A stretch of DNA of 64,000 nt from Serratia fonticola (GTDB lineage: Bacteria; Pseudomonadota; Gammaproteobacteria; Enterobacterales; Enterobacteriaceae), in contig NZ_VFMK01000001.1 in the NCBI RefSeq assembly GCF_006715025.1, forward strand, positions 4,464,001-4,528,000. Reading direction: 5' to 3'. Positions within the stretch are counted from its first letter, which is position 1. Each line of letters opens with the position of its first letter. The position numbers were made by a program, and so were the translations under genes. The notes under the pieces are model-generated. The model saw only the letters and a program-made list of their open reading frames with translations, was not told the origin of the DNA and made no database searches. Shown here piece by piece: positions 49,201 to 59,195 of the stretch.

Positions 49201-51633
49201 TTAACCTTCGTAGCTGCGGAACAGCGCCCTGCCGCGCAGCAGGCGCACACCCAGCCAACCACCGCACAGTGAAAGCAATAAAGCGCTCAACAGCGGTAAT
49301 GCCCACCACAGCACCGGCGTCGGTGCCCAAGGGAAGTCAAACACCTTGGTTTGCAATAGCCACAGCGCAGCTTCCGCCCCTAGCGCTGCCGCAATACCGG
49401 CCACCAAACCCAATAAGGCGAATTCACACCATAATGTGCCACGCAGCAGGCGTTTTCCCGCCCCCAAGGTACGGTAGACCACCAGCTCTTGCCGCCGCTG
49501 CCGCATCCCGACCTGAACCTGTGCCAGCAGCAACAGCCCCCCGCAGATCACCACCAACACCACCATGACTTCCAGCGCCCTGCTCACCTGTTGCAGCACG
49601 CCACCGACCTGTTTCAGGATCGAACCGATATCCAACAGGCTCAGCGTGGGGAACTGGCGGTTAAGCTGTGTCAGCACTTTACCGTCTCCGTCATAACGGA
49701 AGCTGGTCAGCCAGGTTTGCGGCTGGTTATCCAGTGCTCCCGGTGGGAAGATAAAGTAGAAGTTCGGCTTCAGGCTTTCCCAATCCACCTGCCGGAAACT
49801 GGTCACTTTGGCACTGAACGATTGAGTATCACCGCTGAACGTCAGGGTATCGCCCAACTTGACCTTTAGCCGCCCGGCGATGCCTTCGTCCATCGAAACC
49901 TCGCCGCTTTTCGGCGGCCAACTCCCCGCCGTCAACGGGTTATGATCCGGCAGATCGCGTTGCCAGGTCAGATTCAGTTCACGGTTCACCGCCTCGCCAC
50001 CGGGATCGTCTTCATGCACCCGCTCCGTCGCCACCTGCTGGTTAATTTCTGACAGGCGCACACGTACGATGGGATAGAAGGTTTCCTCATGCAGTTGATG
50101 CTGTTGCAAGAAGGCTTTCACCTGCGGAACCTGTGCCGTCGTCATATTCAGCAGGAAATAGTTCGGGCTGTCTGGCGGTAACTGTTGTTGCCAACGGTCG
50201 AGCAAATCACCACGCAAAACCAACAATAGCGCCAACAGCATAAACGACAGAGAGAATGCCGCTAGCTGGCTGATCGTCACCCAAGGCTGATGCAACAGGC
50301 GATTCACCGCCAACCGCAGCGCCAGATCCTTAAGAGTGATGCGCCGCAGCAGCAACAGGCTGCCCCAGCCAATTCCCCCTAGCAGCAAGGCCAGCACCAC
50401 CATACCGGCCAGAATGGCCCACAGTAGCGTACTTGCCCCCATCAATACCGTCAGTAGCCCGATTACAATCACCGCAGTGGCTGGCAAGAAATAACGCAGC
50501 GGCCAGACGTTGGCTACCACATCCCGGCGCAGTACGCGCAGCGGCTGAGTCGCCAGCAGTTGCCGATACGGGCGCAGCCCAACCAGCAGCGAAATCATGA
50601 CCAGAGCCCCCATCGCCCACAGCCACGGCCAGCCCCCAGCGGCGGGGAGTTCCCCCGGCAACACCGGTGCCAGCAAGCGGATCAGCACCGCTTCAAACCC
50701 GAGACCAATCACGCTACCGCATATTCCCGCCAGCAGTAACACCGCCAGCCACTGGCCAATAATCAGCTTGCTGAGCGCCTTTCTGCCAGCGCCCAGGGTT
50801 TTCAGCACTGCAATCAGGTCATAGCGGCTGCGGCAATAGTGGCTCATCGCCACCGCCACAGCGGCGATCGATAGCAGCAAGGTCAGCAGCGCCGAAAGCA
50901 GCAGGAACTGTTGGGAACGCTGTAGCGATTTGCCCAGCGCGCTGCCGGACTCCTCTAACCCATACCAGCGCTGATCGGGTTTGAGCTGCGGTTTGAGGCG
51001 TTCTTCATAGCGTTGAATATCGGTTGGCGCACCGGCAAACATATAACGGTAGGTCAGGCGACTGCCCGGCTGTACCGCTCCGGTTTTATCCACATCTGCC
51101 AGGTTGATGATAATGCCAGGCGCAGTCTGGAACGGATTGAAGCCAGAATCCGGCTCCTGCACAACTTCACCGGCTATGCGTAACGTGGTATCCCCCACCT
51201 CCAGATTATCGCCGACCTTGATATCCAATAATGCCAACAGGCGCGGAGCCACCAACACGCTGCCCGGCACAGGTTTGAAATTGGCTGGCAGGGTTTCCAA
51301 CTGCCCATACAGCGGATAGGCCGCATCGGTAGCCTTCACGTTGGCCAGTAGCGGACGATCCCCGGCGTAGGTCATGGTGGTAAAAGAGAGCTGGCGGCTG
51401 ACTTTCAGCCCCTGTTGTTGGGCATCGAGCAGCCAGCCTTCCGGCACCGGGCGCGCGGTACGCAATACCCGATCCCCGGCGATAAAGTCGCGGCTTTGCT
51501 GGCTCAAGCCTTTGTCCATGCGATCGCTGATGCTGCCCAGAGCCAACACGCAGGCGACCGACAACGTCAGCGCCAGCCAGACGATCAGCAGCGAAGGCGA
51601 ACGCCATTCACGCCAGAACCAACGCCAAATCAT
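49201..51633 (-). CDS. ybbP: YbbP, FtsX-like ABC transporter permease
   Basis: Product 810 aa from the ATG at 51633, which overlaps the ybbA stop and so fixes the start. FtsX/MacB-type permease: LLIVWLALTLSVACVLALGS near the N-terminus, large periplasmic loop, then several helices (QQFLLLSALLTLLLSIAAVA; RALEVMVVLVVICGGLLLLA). High similarity in order and motif to E. coli YbbP (QSRDFIAGDRVLRTARP). Acts with YbbA, probably extracting or moving a hydrophobic substrate at the inner membrane; substrate not established. Confidence 0.95.
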   Translation of the reverse strand: MIWRWFWREWRSPSLLIVWLALTLSVACVLALGSISDRMDKGLSQQSRDFIAGDRVLRTARPVPEGWLLDAQQQGLKVSRQLSFTTMTYAGDRPLLANVKATDAAYPLYGQLETLPANFKPVPGSVLVAPRLLALLDIKVGDNLEVGDTTLRIAGEVVQEPDSGFNPFQTAPGIIINLADVDKTGAVQPGSRLTYRYMFAGAPTDIQRYEERLKPQLKPDQRWYGLEESGSALGKSLQRSQQFLLLSALLTLLLSIAAVAVAMSHYCRSRYDLIAVLKTLGAGRKALSKLIIGQWLAVLLLAGICGSVIGLGFEAVLIRLLAPVLPGELPAAGGWPWLWAMGALVMISLLVGLRPYRQLLATQPLRVLRRDVVANVWPLRYFLPATAVIVIGLLTVLMGASTLLWAILAGMVVLALLLGGIGWGSLLLLRRITLKDLALRLAVNRLLHQPWVTISQLAAFSLSFMLLALLLVLRGDLLDRWQQQLPPDSPNYFLLNMTTAQVPQVKAFLQQHQLHEETFYPIVRVRLSEINQQVATERVHEDDPGGEAVNRELNLTWQRDLPDHNPLTAGSWPPKSGEVSMDEGIAGRLKVKLGDTLTFSGDTQSFSAKVTSFRQVDWESLKPNFYFIFPPGALDNQPQTWLTSFRYDGDGKVLTQLNRQFPTLSLLDIGSILKQVGGVLQQVSRALEVMVVLVVICGGLLLLAQVQVGMRQRRQELVVYRTLGAGKRLLRGTLWCEFALLGLVAGIAAALGAEAALWLLQTKVFDFPWAPTPVLWWALPLLSALLLSLCGGWLGVRLLRGRALFRSYEG

Positions 51634-52316
51634 GCTTCCTCCCACAGCTTGCCTTCACGCAAGCGCAACCGCCGCTGACAACGTGCCGCCAGGGTTTCAT
51701 CATGAGTGACCAGGATCAGGGTGGTGGAAAAATCGCGGTTAAGAGAAAACAGCAGATCGGCAATGCGCTCACCGGTCTGACGATCCAGGTTACCGGTGGG
51801 TTCATCGGCAAACAGCACGCGAGGGCGGCCACTGAACGCACGCGCCAGGGCCACACGCTGCTGCTCGCCCCCAGAAAGCTGAGCAGGCAGATGGGTAAGG
51901 CGTTTGCCCAACCCCAGTTGCTCCAGCAGTTGCACCGCTTGCTCACGGCTCTGGCGGTCGCTTTCGCCACGCAACAGCGCCGGTAATTGTACGTTCTCCA
52001 ATGCGTTCAGCGTAGGAACCAACATGAAAGACTGGAACACAAAGCCGACGTTTTTCGCCCGCAGCGCCGCACGCCCTTCTTCATCCAGCGTGGTCAATGA
52101 TTCGCCCAGTAGCCGAACCTCTCCTTCACTACCATCATCCAATCCGGCCAAAATGCCCAGCAGCGTCGATTTGCCCGAGCCGGATTCGCCAATCAACGCA
52201 ATTGTCTGCGCAGGTTTGACAACCAGCTCGACTCCGGTAAGGATGGTAAGCTGATGCTCACCCTGACCAACGTGTTTACTAAGATGATGAACTTCAAGAA
52301 CGTTTTCCGCTGGCAT
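51630..52316 (-). CDS. ybbA: YbbA, ABC transporter ATP-binding protein (LolD-like)
   Basis: Product 228 aa: GESGSGKSTLLGILAGL (Walker A), LSGGEQQRVALARAF (signature), VLFADEPTGNLD (Walker B). This is the LolD/MacB group that pairs with YbbP-type permeases. Its start region overlaps the divergent tesA gene by about 33 bases, an arrangement also seen in E. coli. Confidence 0.95.
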   Translation of the reverse strand: MPAENVLEVHHLSKHVGQGEHQLTILTGVELVVKPAQTIALIGESGSGKSTLLGILAGLDDGSEGEVRLLGESLTTLDEEGRAALRAKNVGFVFQSFMLVPTLNALENVQLPALLRGESDRQSREQAVQLLEQLGLGKRLTHLPAQLSGGEQQRVALARAFSGRPRVLFADEPTGNLDRQTGERIADLLFSLNRDFSTTLILVTHDETLAARCQRRLRLREGKLWEEA

Positions 52317-52925
52317 CTTCCCTTCCTTTTGCTGTTGGGATTATTCAGTTTACGCGCTGTCGCCGCCGACACTTTATTGATTTTGGGCGACAGTTTAAGT
52401 GCGGGGTACCGCTTGCCCGTCGCACAGGCCTGGCCAACACGGCTGGCCGATGAGTGGCAGAAACAACCTGGTCACCCGACCGTAGTCAATGCCAGTATCA
52501 GCGGTGACACCGCTGCCCAAGGGCTGGCACGCTTGCCCGAGCTGTTGAAACAACACCAGCCTCGCTGGGTGATGATCGAACTGGGTGCCAACGATGGCCT
52601 GCGTGGATTCCCGGCTAAGGATATTGAACGCGATCTCAGCCAGATTATCACGCAAGTCTTGCAGGCCGGTGCAAAACCCCTGCTGATGCAAATTCATATC
52701 CCGCCAAACTATGGCCGCCGCTACACCGAGTCTTTCGGCGCAATCTACCCAGCGCTGGCCAAGCAGTTTAACATTCCGCTGCTGCCGTTCTTTATGGAAC
52801 AGGTGGTGATAAAACCGGAATGGATGCAAGATGACGGATTGCATCCTAACCAGGATGCTCAGCCGTTTATCGCTACCTGGATGGCGAAACAGCTGGAACC
52901 TCTAGTAAAACATGAGTCTAACTAA
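52284..52925 (+). CDS. tesA: Acyl-CoA thioesterase I / protease I / lysophospholipase L1
   Basis: Product 213 aa from the ATG at 52284 (MMNFKNVFRWHLPFLLLLGL), which matches E. coli TesA; the open frame begins ten codons earlier. Signal peptide to about residue 26 (AVAADTLL). GDSLSAGY holds the catalytic Ser, GANDG and DGLHPN complete the GDSL-hydrolase triad. A periplasmic esterase of broad specificity. The 5' end overlaps ybbA. Confidence 0.95.
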   Translation: MMNFKNVFRWHLPFLLLLGLFSLRAVAADTLLILGDSLSAGYRLPVAQAWPTRLADEWQKQPGHPTVVNASISGDTAAQGLARLPELLKQHQPRWVMIELGANDGLRGFPAKDIERDLSQIITQVLQAGAKPLLMQIHIPPNYGRRYTESFGAIYPALAKQFNIPLLPFFMEQVVIKPEWMQDDGLHPNQDAQPFIATWMAKQLEPLVKHESN

Positions 52926-52950
52926 ATAGGATTGCCTACTAGGTAAAGTT

Positions 52951-53727
52951 ATGCAAAAAGCGGTATTGATAACCGGCTGTTCCAGCGGGATTGGATTGAT
53001 TGCGGCCCAGGATCTGCGCAATCGTGGCTATCGGGTGCTGGCCGCCTGCCGTAAACCCGAGGACGTTGAGAAAATGCATCAACTGGGGCTGGAAGGCATT
53101 GAGCTGGATTTAGACGATAGCGCCAGCGTAGAACGTGCAGCCGCACAGGTGATAGCTCTCACCAACGGACGGTTGTATGGCCTTTTCAACAATGCGGGCT
53201 TCGGCGTTTACGGCCCACTCAGTTCGGTTTCCCGTCAGCAGTTGGAGCGGCAATTTTCCGCCAACCTGTTTGGCACCCACCAGCTTACCCAGTTACTGTT
53301 ACCGGCGATGCTGCCACACGGTGAGGGACGAATTATCCAGACCAGTTCGGTGATGGGATTGATCTCCAGCGCCGGACGCGGTGCTTATGCCGCCAGCAAA
53401 TTTGCATTGGAAGCCTGGTCAGACGCGTTGCGTATGGAACTGCACGGTAGCGGCATTCAGGTCAGCCTGATCGAGCCAGGTCCACTCACCACGCATTTCA
53501 CCCAGAACGTTAATCAGACACTGAGCGATAAGCCGATACATAACCCCGGCATCGCCAAACGGTTGACACTGCCAGCCGAAGCCGTATTGCCCAAATTGCA
53601 CCACGCGCTGGAAAACCCAAGGGCCAAGCTACGTTATCCGGTCACCCTGCTGGCTCATGCCATGGGTATCCTGCGCCGCCTGCTGCCGGGGCGGGTGCTG
53701 GATTGGTTGCTGCGCAGTAATGCCTAG
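52951..53727 (+). CDS. ybbO: Short-chain dehydrogenase/reductase YbbO
   Basis: Product 258 aa. TGCSSGIGLIAAQDL (NADP-binding), NNAGFGVYGPL and YAASKFALE (catalytic Tyr-x3-Lys) are classic SDR motifs. YbbO in E. coli is an NADP+-dependent aldehyde reductase. Follows tesA and is adjacent to ybbN, conserved order. Confidence 0.93.
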   Translation: MQKAVLITGCSSGIGLIAAQDLRNRGYRVLAACRKPEDVEKMHQLGLEGIELDLDDSASVERAAAQVIALTNGRLYGLFNNAGFGVYGPLSSVSRQQLERQFSANLFGTHQLTQLLLPAMLPHGEGRIIQTSSVMGLISSAGRGAYAASKFALEAWSDALRMELHGSGIQVSLIEPGPLTTHFTQNVNQTLSDKPIHNPGIAKRLTLPAEAVLPKLHHALENPRAKLRYPVTLLAHAMGILRRLLPGRVLDWLLRSNA

Positions 53728-53811
53728 GTAATTCGGGGCAAGGGTTGAAGCGCGCCAGTTTGCCCCCATCTAGACTAAAATGGCATCGCCAAAATCAGAT
53801 AGAGAGAAACC

Positions 53812-54666
53812 ATGCTAGCTCAAGCCGTTGTTGATATTAACGAAACTAACCTGCACCAGACGCTGGAACAGTCCATGTCCCTTCCGGTGCTGTTCTATTT
53901 CTGGTCCGATCGCAGCCAACACTGTCTGCAGCTCACCCCGGTGCTGGATAAGCTGGCAGCGGAATACGCGGGTCAGTTCGTGCTGGCGAAGGTGGACTGC
54001 GACGCAGAACAGATGATCGCATCGCAGTTTGGTTTGCGCTCGATCCCGACTGTCTATCTGTTCAAAGACGGGCAACCGGTTGATGGTTTCCAAGGGCCGC
54101 AACCGGAAGAAATGATCCGCGAATTCCTGCAGCGCTTCCTACCAAAGGCCGAGGATCTCAAGCTGGCAGAAGCGACTGAGCTGCTGGAAGAAGGCCGAGC
54201 GCTAGACGCCCTCCCCCTGCTTAAAGAAGCATGGCATACCAGCAACCAACGCAGCGATATCGGGCTGACGCTGGCTGAGACGCAAATTGCCCTGAATAAA
54301 AGCGAGGATGCCGAAGCGGTGCTGGCCACGATCCCGTTACAGGATCGCGATACCCGTTATCAAGGGCTGGTCGCGCAGATTGAGTTACTGAAGCAGGCTG
54401 CCGATACGCCAGAAATCCAGCAGTTACAGCAACAGGTTCAGCAACAGCCGGACAACGTGGAACTCGCCGTTCAACTCGCCCTGCAACTGCATCAGGTTGG
54501 CCGTAACGAAGAAGCGCTGGAAGGGCTGATGAGCCATCTGAAGAAAGATCTGGCCGCGGCTAATGGCAATGCCCGCAAGACCCTGATGGATATCCTGGCC
54601 GCACTGGGGACTGGCGATGCGCTGGCCGCCAAGTATCGCCGCCAGCTGTATTCACTGCTTTACTGA
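53812..54666 (+). CDS. ybbN: CnoX/YbbN chaperedoxin (thioredoxin-like plus TPR)
   Basis: Product 284 aa. An N-terminal thioredoxin-like fold with WSDRSQHC in place of the CxxC motif (SxxC, as in E. coli CnoX) spans residues about 1-110. TPR-like helices follow (EDLKLAEATELLEEGRALDA and QQLQQQVQQQPDNVELAVQL). It protects substrates from hypochlorous-acid-induced aggregation and passes them to DnaK and GroEL. Independent promoter region at 53.73-53.81 kb. Confidence 0.93.
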   Translation: MLAQAVVDINETNLHQTLEQSMSLPVLFYFWSDRSQHCLQLTPVLDKLAAEYAGQFVLAKVDCDAEQMIASQFGLRSIPTVYLFKDGQPVDGFQGPQPEEMIREFLQRFLPKAEDLKLAEATELLEEGRALDALPLLKEAWHTSNQRSDIGLTLAETQIALNKSEDAEAVLATIPLQDRDTRYQGLVAQIELLKQAADTPEIQQLQQQVQQQPDNVELAVQLALQLHQVGRNEEALEGLMSHLKKDLAAANGNARKTLMDILAALGTGDALAAKYRRQLYSLLY

Positions 54667-54709
54667 TTCGTTCGGGGCGCAGCCGCACGGTTGCGCCCTG
54701 CATCAAACA

Positions 54710-55942
54710 TCAAGCCTCCTGCGCCGGTTTCCCCTCTTTGACGAATAACATGGCGATAAAGCCCACCACCGTGATCATCGCGGCAAAATAGAAGCCCGCA
54801 TTCAACGTTCCCGTGCTGTCGGCAATGAAGCCGGTCACGTAAGGCGCAAAGATCGACGCCGCCATACCAAAGAAGTTATACAACCCGAAAGCGGTACTGA
54901 GCGCGGCACGCGGTGCGTTGTCTGCTACCAGGGCGATAAGTACCGGGTTGAGGCTGATTTTGCCGATAAACCCATACAGCACCAATACGCCAATCAATGC
55001 CGCTTCACTGGTGGAATAAACGATGCCGAAGATCGCCAGCAGTGAGAAAGGCAGCATAAACAGCACCACCGGTTTTCTGCGGCCCAGCTTGTCGGAGATA
55101 TAGCTGCAAATCAGCGTCCCGAGGACCGAGATCCACGGTACGATAGAGGCGATACTGGCTGCGTGCACAATATCCATACCGCGTTCTTTTTGCAGATAAT
55201 ACGGCAGCCAGGTAATGATCACGAAGAAGCCATAGATCGAGCAAAAGATGGTGATGTAGGCCATCAGCAGGTTACGGTTTTTAAACAGATCCAGAAAACT
55301 GAATTCGCTCTTTGCTGCCGCCGCTACTGGAGTGTCGCTGGCACTTTGCGGCGCTTTTTCACGAATGAAAAACAGCATCAGCAGCGCCACAATCAATACC
55401 GGGACCGCCATCGCCAGGAACGGCATCTTCCACGAAGTATGAAAGTGTTCGATCATAAAGCTGGAAAGGTAATACCCCAGCGCGATACCGAACGACATCC
55501 CACTGCCGATCACCGCACTGCCCAAGGTGATCCATTTCTTGGGGATGGCCTCGGATGAAAGCGCATACTGCGGGCCATAATAGACGCCTTGCGAAGCACC
55601 GGTCAGCATCCACAGCACGATGAAAATCAGAAAGTTGGATGAGATGCTGACGGCAGCGATAAACAGCGCAAACAGCATAAAGCCGCTGACCAAAATGCGT
55701 TTTCTGCCCAAGCGGTCACCCAATAGCCCCGCAGGCACCTGTAAAATGGTGTAGGTCAGAAAGAACAGGCTGCTGATTAAGCCCAGATCGCTTTTTGACA
55801 GCCCGAACTCGGTTTGGATCTGCGGCATGATGGGGCTAAGTACCGAACGCCCGGCATAGATAACGACCCAGCCGAGGAAGAAGATCACTACGGTTTTAAT
55901 CCAATAGGGCATTCGCTCTGTTTTTAGAGTTTGCATATTCAT
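54710..55942 (-). CDS. MFS transporter (anion:cation symporter type)
   Basis: Product 410 aa with 12 helices. VIYAGRSVLSPIMPQIQTEF, GLISSLFFLTYTILQVPAGL, LLGDRLGRKRILVSGF and ISDKLGRRKPVVLFML are ACS-type MFS motifs. It lies 37 bases after the carbamate kinase gene on the same strand, so it probably exports or imports an intermediate of allantoin or oxamate catabolism. Substrate not assignable. Confidence 0.8.
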   Translation of the reverse strand: MNMQTLKTERMPYWIKTVVIFFLGWVVIYAGRSVLSPIMPQIQTEFGLSKSDLGLISSLFFLTYTILQVPAGLLGDRLGRKRILVSGFMLFALFIAAVSISSNFLIFIVLWMLTGASQGVYYGPQYALSSEAIPKKWITLGSAVIGSGMSFGIALGYYLSSFMIEHFHTSWKMPFLAMAVPVLIVALLMLFFIREKAPQSASDTPVAAAAKSEFSFLDLFKNRNLLMAYITIFCSIYGFFVIITWLPYYLQKERGMDIVHAASIASIVPWISVLGTLICSYISDKLGRRKPVVLFMLPFSLLAIFGIVYSTSEAALIGVLVLYGFIGKISLNPVLIALVADNAPRAALSTAFGLYNFFGMAASIFAPYVTGFIADSTGTLNAGFYFAAMITVVGFIAMLFVKEGKPAQEA

Positions 55943-55979
55943 TTTCCCTTGCTTGATGGGCCGCTCGGCCCATCCAGTA

Positions 55980-56882
55980 TTACGGCGTAATTAATGTCCC
56001 CGCGGTGCCTGCCAGTACCGACTCGATATCTTGCAGGGCACCGATATGTGCCACCTTGCCGCTGCGCTGCACAAAGCGGCTGACCGCCATGATTTTTGGC
56101 CCCATCGAACCATCGGCTACGGCCATCGGGGCCAGTTCTTTGGTGGTGGCAGAACGAATGGCTTTTTGCTGCGGGGTACCCCAGTGCTGATACACCGCAT
56201 CAGCATCAGTGAGGATCACCAGGTGATCGGCGTCCAAGGCTTCGGCCAGTAACGCAGAGGCCAGATCCTTGTCGATCACCGCCTCGCTACCGATCATTCC
56301 CTGTGCGCTGGCCACCATCGGAACACCGCCACCGCCGTTGCAAATCACGATGTGGTTTTTCGCCAGCAGCAGATTGATCGCTTCAATATCGATGATCTTT
56401 TTCGGTTCAGGGGAAGGCACCACCCGGCGCAGGTATTTCCCATCCAGCTTCATGCTCCATCCATACTTTTTTTCCAGCTCGGCTTGCTGTTGCGGCTCAT
56501 AAACCGGCCCGATAAATTTGCTGGGTTCCCGATACGCCAGATCTTCGCTGTCTACCAAGACGCGAGTCAGCAACGTGGACACCGGTTGAGCAGGATGGAA
56601 CGCACCTAGCTGCTGGGCCAGCATATAGCCGATCATGCCCTGGCTTTCCGCCACCAGAATATCCAGCGGGTAAGGGGGAACATCGCGATAGGCCAGGTTT
56701 TGCAGCGCCAGCAGCCCCACCTGCGGACCATTACCGTGCACGATGGCGATGCGGTATTTCTTGGCCAGCTTGCCAATGGCATCGGCAATTAACGCAATGC
56801 TCTGATACTGATTCTCTGCAGATAACACCGCGCCACGCTTTAACAGGGCGTTGCCCCCCAAGGCAATAACTAAAGTTTCCAT
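55980..56882 (-). CDS. Carbamate kinase of the allantoin/oxamate cluster (AllK/YbcF-like)
   Basis: Product 300 aa. LVIALGGNALLKRG and IAIVHGNGPQVGLLALQ are the amino-acid-kinase signatures; ICNGGGGVPMV and VIDKDLASALLAEALDAD are typical carbamate kinase. It makes ATP from carbamoyl phosphate released by the oxamate carbamoyltransferase encoded by allFGH. The arginine-deiminase paralogue arcC is excluded by context. Confidence 0.9.
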   Translation of the reverse strand: METLVIALGGNALLKRGAVLSAENQYQSIALIADAIGKLAKKYRIAIVHGNGPQVGLLALQNLAYRDVPPYPLDILVAESQGMIGYMLAQQLGAFHPAQPVSTLLTRVLVDSEDLAYREPSKFIGPVYEPQQQAELEKKYGWSMKLDGKYLRRVVPSPEPKKIIDIEAINLLLAKNHIVICNGGGGVPMVASAQGMIGSEAVIDKDLASALLAEALDADHLVILTDADAVYQHWGTPQQKAIRSATTKELAPMAVADGSMGPKIMAVSRFVQRSGKVAHIGALQDIESVLAGTAGTLITP

Positions 56883-56899
56883 TCAAATACCTGTATTTA

Positions 56900-57024
56900 A
56901 TACCCGTCGTCTTTCGAGCTGCAGCGTTGTTACCTGCACTATCTCACCCCAGTCACTTACAAAAGTAAGCTCCAGGGAATGAGATAGCTTGGCGCCTAGC
57001 TGCAACTCGAAATCCATAGGGTAT
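56900..57024. repeat. Yersiniaceae-type palindromic repeat (MITE-like), copy A
   Basis: The outer arms TACCCGTCGTCTTTCGAGCT and GCAACTCGAAATCCATAGGG are imperfect reverse complements; the middle holds CTCACCCCAGTCACTTAC. This ~125-bp non-coding palindrome is common between genes in Serratia and Yersinia. It lies between the carbamate kinase and allH, where it may cap or separate transcripts. Confidence 0.75.
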
Positions 57025-57058
57025 GTATTGGATAAATTCAGTGTCTTTCAGTTTCAGA

Positions 57059-57877
57059 TTAATAAAGACGATTGATTGCCATCGCGCCCAACCAGACGCC
57101 CAATAACGTGTCCGCGCCGGAAAAATGGCCGGTTGCCAACATGTCGTTGATGGCTGCGGGTAATTCTTTGGGCCTGAGTAAGGCGCGTGCCAGGAGCTGT
57201 ACCGGGGTGGAGAAGATCCCCTGCTCGGCAAACTGCAAATAGTGGACGCTGACCAAGGTGGTCAACTGGCTTAAGGGTTGGCCGGCGGCAAAAAAGGACG
57301 ACAACCTTGCGACATCCACACGGCTATCGAGATGAGCCGCCAGCAACATGCCCAGCACCGTGTCATCATTGCTTGGCGTCAAGCCTGGGCCTTTGCCAAG
57401 CACGGCGCTCCAGTCTACTTTCTGCCCCAACAGCCAGGCGGTAAAGTGCTGCTGTAGTTCGCAAATTTCCAGACAATGCGGCTGGTTAACGAGGTTGTCC
57501 AGGCGGCCAAACAGGCCGGTCTGGGCATCAACATCGGCCAGCGCGGTAGCCAATGGCGGCAACGCAATTTCTCCGCTCACCTTCAGGCAGAGATCCAAGC
57601 ACCTCCCCTGGCGGTAGATGGCAATATCCTCCAGTTCGATCCCCGCCGGTGAAAGCTGGCAATGCTGGGCCGCAGGCAGGCTGTCAAAGATTTCGTCGAA
57701 GTCATCGTCGCCAATTTCCCAGCCCATCGGGCTAAGCCCACGCCCTTCACGGTGCAACGTCAGTAGCCGATCGTTAGGCGAGAGAAAGTTGATGGCATTG
57801 TTGAAACGCCCCACGCAGCGAAGCGGACCGTAATCTTGCGTGGCATAGCGGCTAATGGCTAACGCAGTGATATCCAT
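57059..57877 (-). CDS. allH: AllH/YlbF (DUF2877), oxamate carbamoyltransferase subunit
   Basis: Product 272 aa, the length of E. coli YlbF. GKGPGLTPSNDDTVLGMLLA is the DUF2877 signature. With AllF and AllG it forms the enzyme that splits oxalurate into oxamate and carbamoyl phosphate. Third gene of a minus-strand allF-allG-allH operon. Confidence 0.9.
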   Translation of the reverse strand: MDITALAISRYATQDYGPLRCVGRFNNAINFLSPNDRLLTLHREGRGLSPMGWEIGDDDFDEIFDSLPAAQHCQLSPAGIELEDIAIYRQGRCLDLCLKVSGEIALPPLATALADVDAQTGLFGRLDNLVNQPHCLEICELQQHFTAWLLGQKVDWSAVLGKGPGLTPSNDDTVLGMLLAAHLDSRVDVARLSSFFAAGQPLSQLTTLVSVHYLQFAEQGIFSTPVQLLARALLRPKELPAAINDMLATGHFSGADTLLGVWLGAMAINRLY

Positions 57878-57920
57878 AACTTGCTCCCTAGCCCGGAGTC
57901 TCCTCCGGGCGAACCGGTTG

Positions 57921-59186
57921 TTACCCGCTGATGCCTAGTTTTTCTGCCAGTGCTTCGATGGCTTTTTCAAAGCAGCCCAATGGAGCACGCACGGTCCCGG
58001 CACCAATCTGCCCAACCCCGGCTTCACGGTGGGCAATCCCGGTGTTGATCAACGGAGTAATGCCGGTTTCCACCACCCGGCGGGCGTCCAGCCCCAGGCA
58101 AGCGCCCTGGAAGTCCCAGGTTGGGATTTGCAGCATCATGTTGCGTTCCAGGTAAATCTCGGCCATCTCTTCGGAGATATCGGTCGCGGCACTCATGCCA
58201 CCGGCGGCTCCGACAAAGCGGGTCACGCCAGGCGCGGCGACCATGGCCGCACCGCCAATGCCGAAGGTCTCGGTAATGGCGCTATCGCCAATATCCGGGT
58301 TGGCGTCAGCCTGGCTATACCCGGAGAAGAACAGGCCTTCCGGCGTATTGACCGGCGCGGTAAACCATTGGTCGCCCATGCCGCTGATCTTGACGCCAAA
58401 GTTTTTGCCGTTACGGGTCATCACCGTCACGATAGTGCCTTGCTTAATCTCGGCCCCAGCGTCCATGGCTGCCTTGCAATAGGCCATCGCCAGGTTGAGG
58501 AAGAACTGATCGGTGATGCTGAGGAATTGCATGACCTTGGCCAGCTCAAGGTTGTCCCGCTCAAGCAGGCTGATTTTAGGGGCTAACAAACGCATCAGCA
58601 GCGCCGACGCCGCGATATTACGCTGGTGGAACTCGTCCCCCATGGTGATGGCCTGGGCCATAACGGCGGTGAGGTCAATCCCCTCATCAAAGGTGGCCAG
58701 TACCTCTTTCAGTACCGGTGCCAGTGAGTCACGCATCCAGCGCAGGCGCGTCTGCACGTCTGGCCCATAGGCACCAAAGCGCATCACCTTACCGATCCCT
58801 TCGTTCAGGTTGCAGTAGGCATGGTTACCATGAACGGTGTTTTTCACCACCACCAGCGGCATATGCGCCGAGGTGATGCCCCCCATCGGGCCAACGGCAC
58901 TGACGTTATGGCAAGGGATGAATTCAATCTCACCGTTTTCCAGCAGTGCCAGCGCCTGCTGCTCACTTTCAGCCCACTGTTCAAACAGGCATGCTCCAAT
59001 GCAGGCACCGCGTACCGGGCCACTCATCTCCGCCCAGGTGACCGGCGGCCCGGCATGCAGCAGTTTTCTCCCCTGTGCCAACTGAGGGATCAGGTTTTTC
59101 GCTAAATCAACATCCTGCCAATGAGGGCGAGCTTCACGGATCCTGGCAATAACGGCAGCATTTGCTTGTTCAATAGTTGCGTACAT
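57921..59186 (-). CDS. allG: AllG/YlbE (DUF1116), oxamate carbamoyltransferase subunit
   Basis: Product 421 aa, similar in length to E. coli YlbE. HNVSAVGPMGGITSAHMPLV, GACIGACLFEQWAESEQQAL and ACLGLDARRVVETGITPLIN are DUF1116 patterns. It follows allF by 9 bases and precedes allH. Together they carry out the last step of oxalurate breakdown in the cytoplasm. Confidence 0.9.
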   Translation of the reverse strand: MYATIEQANAAVIARIREARPHWQDVDLAKNLIPQLAQGRKLLHAGPPVTWAEMSGPVRGACIGACLFEQWAESEQQALALLENGEIEFIPCHNVSAVGPMGGITSAHMPLVVVKNTVHGNHAYCNLNEGIGKVMRFGAYGPDVQTRLRWMRDSLAPVLKEVLATFDEGIDLTAVMAQAITMGDEFHQRNIAASALLMRLLAPKISLLERDNLELAKVMQFLSITDQFFLNLAMAYCKAAMDAGAEIKQGTIVTVMTRNGKNFGVKISGMGDQWFTAPVNTPEGLFFSGYSQADANPDIGDSAITETFGIGGAAMVAAPGVTRFVGAAGGMSAATDISEEMAEIYLERNMMLQIPTWDFQGACLGLDARRVVETGITPLINTGIAHREAGVGQIGAGTVRAPLGCFEKAIEALAEKLGISG

Positions 59187-59195
59187 ATCAATCCC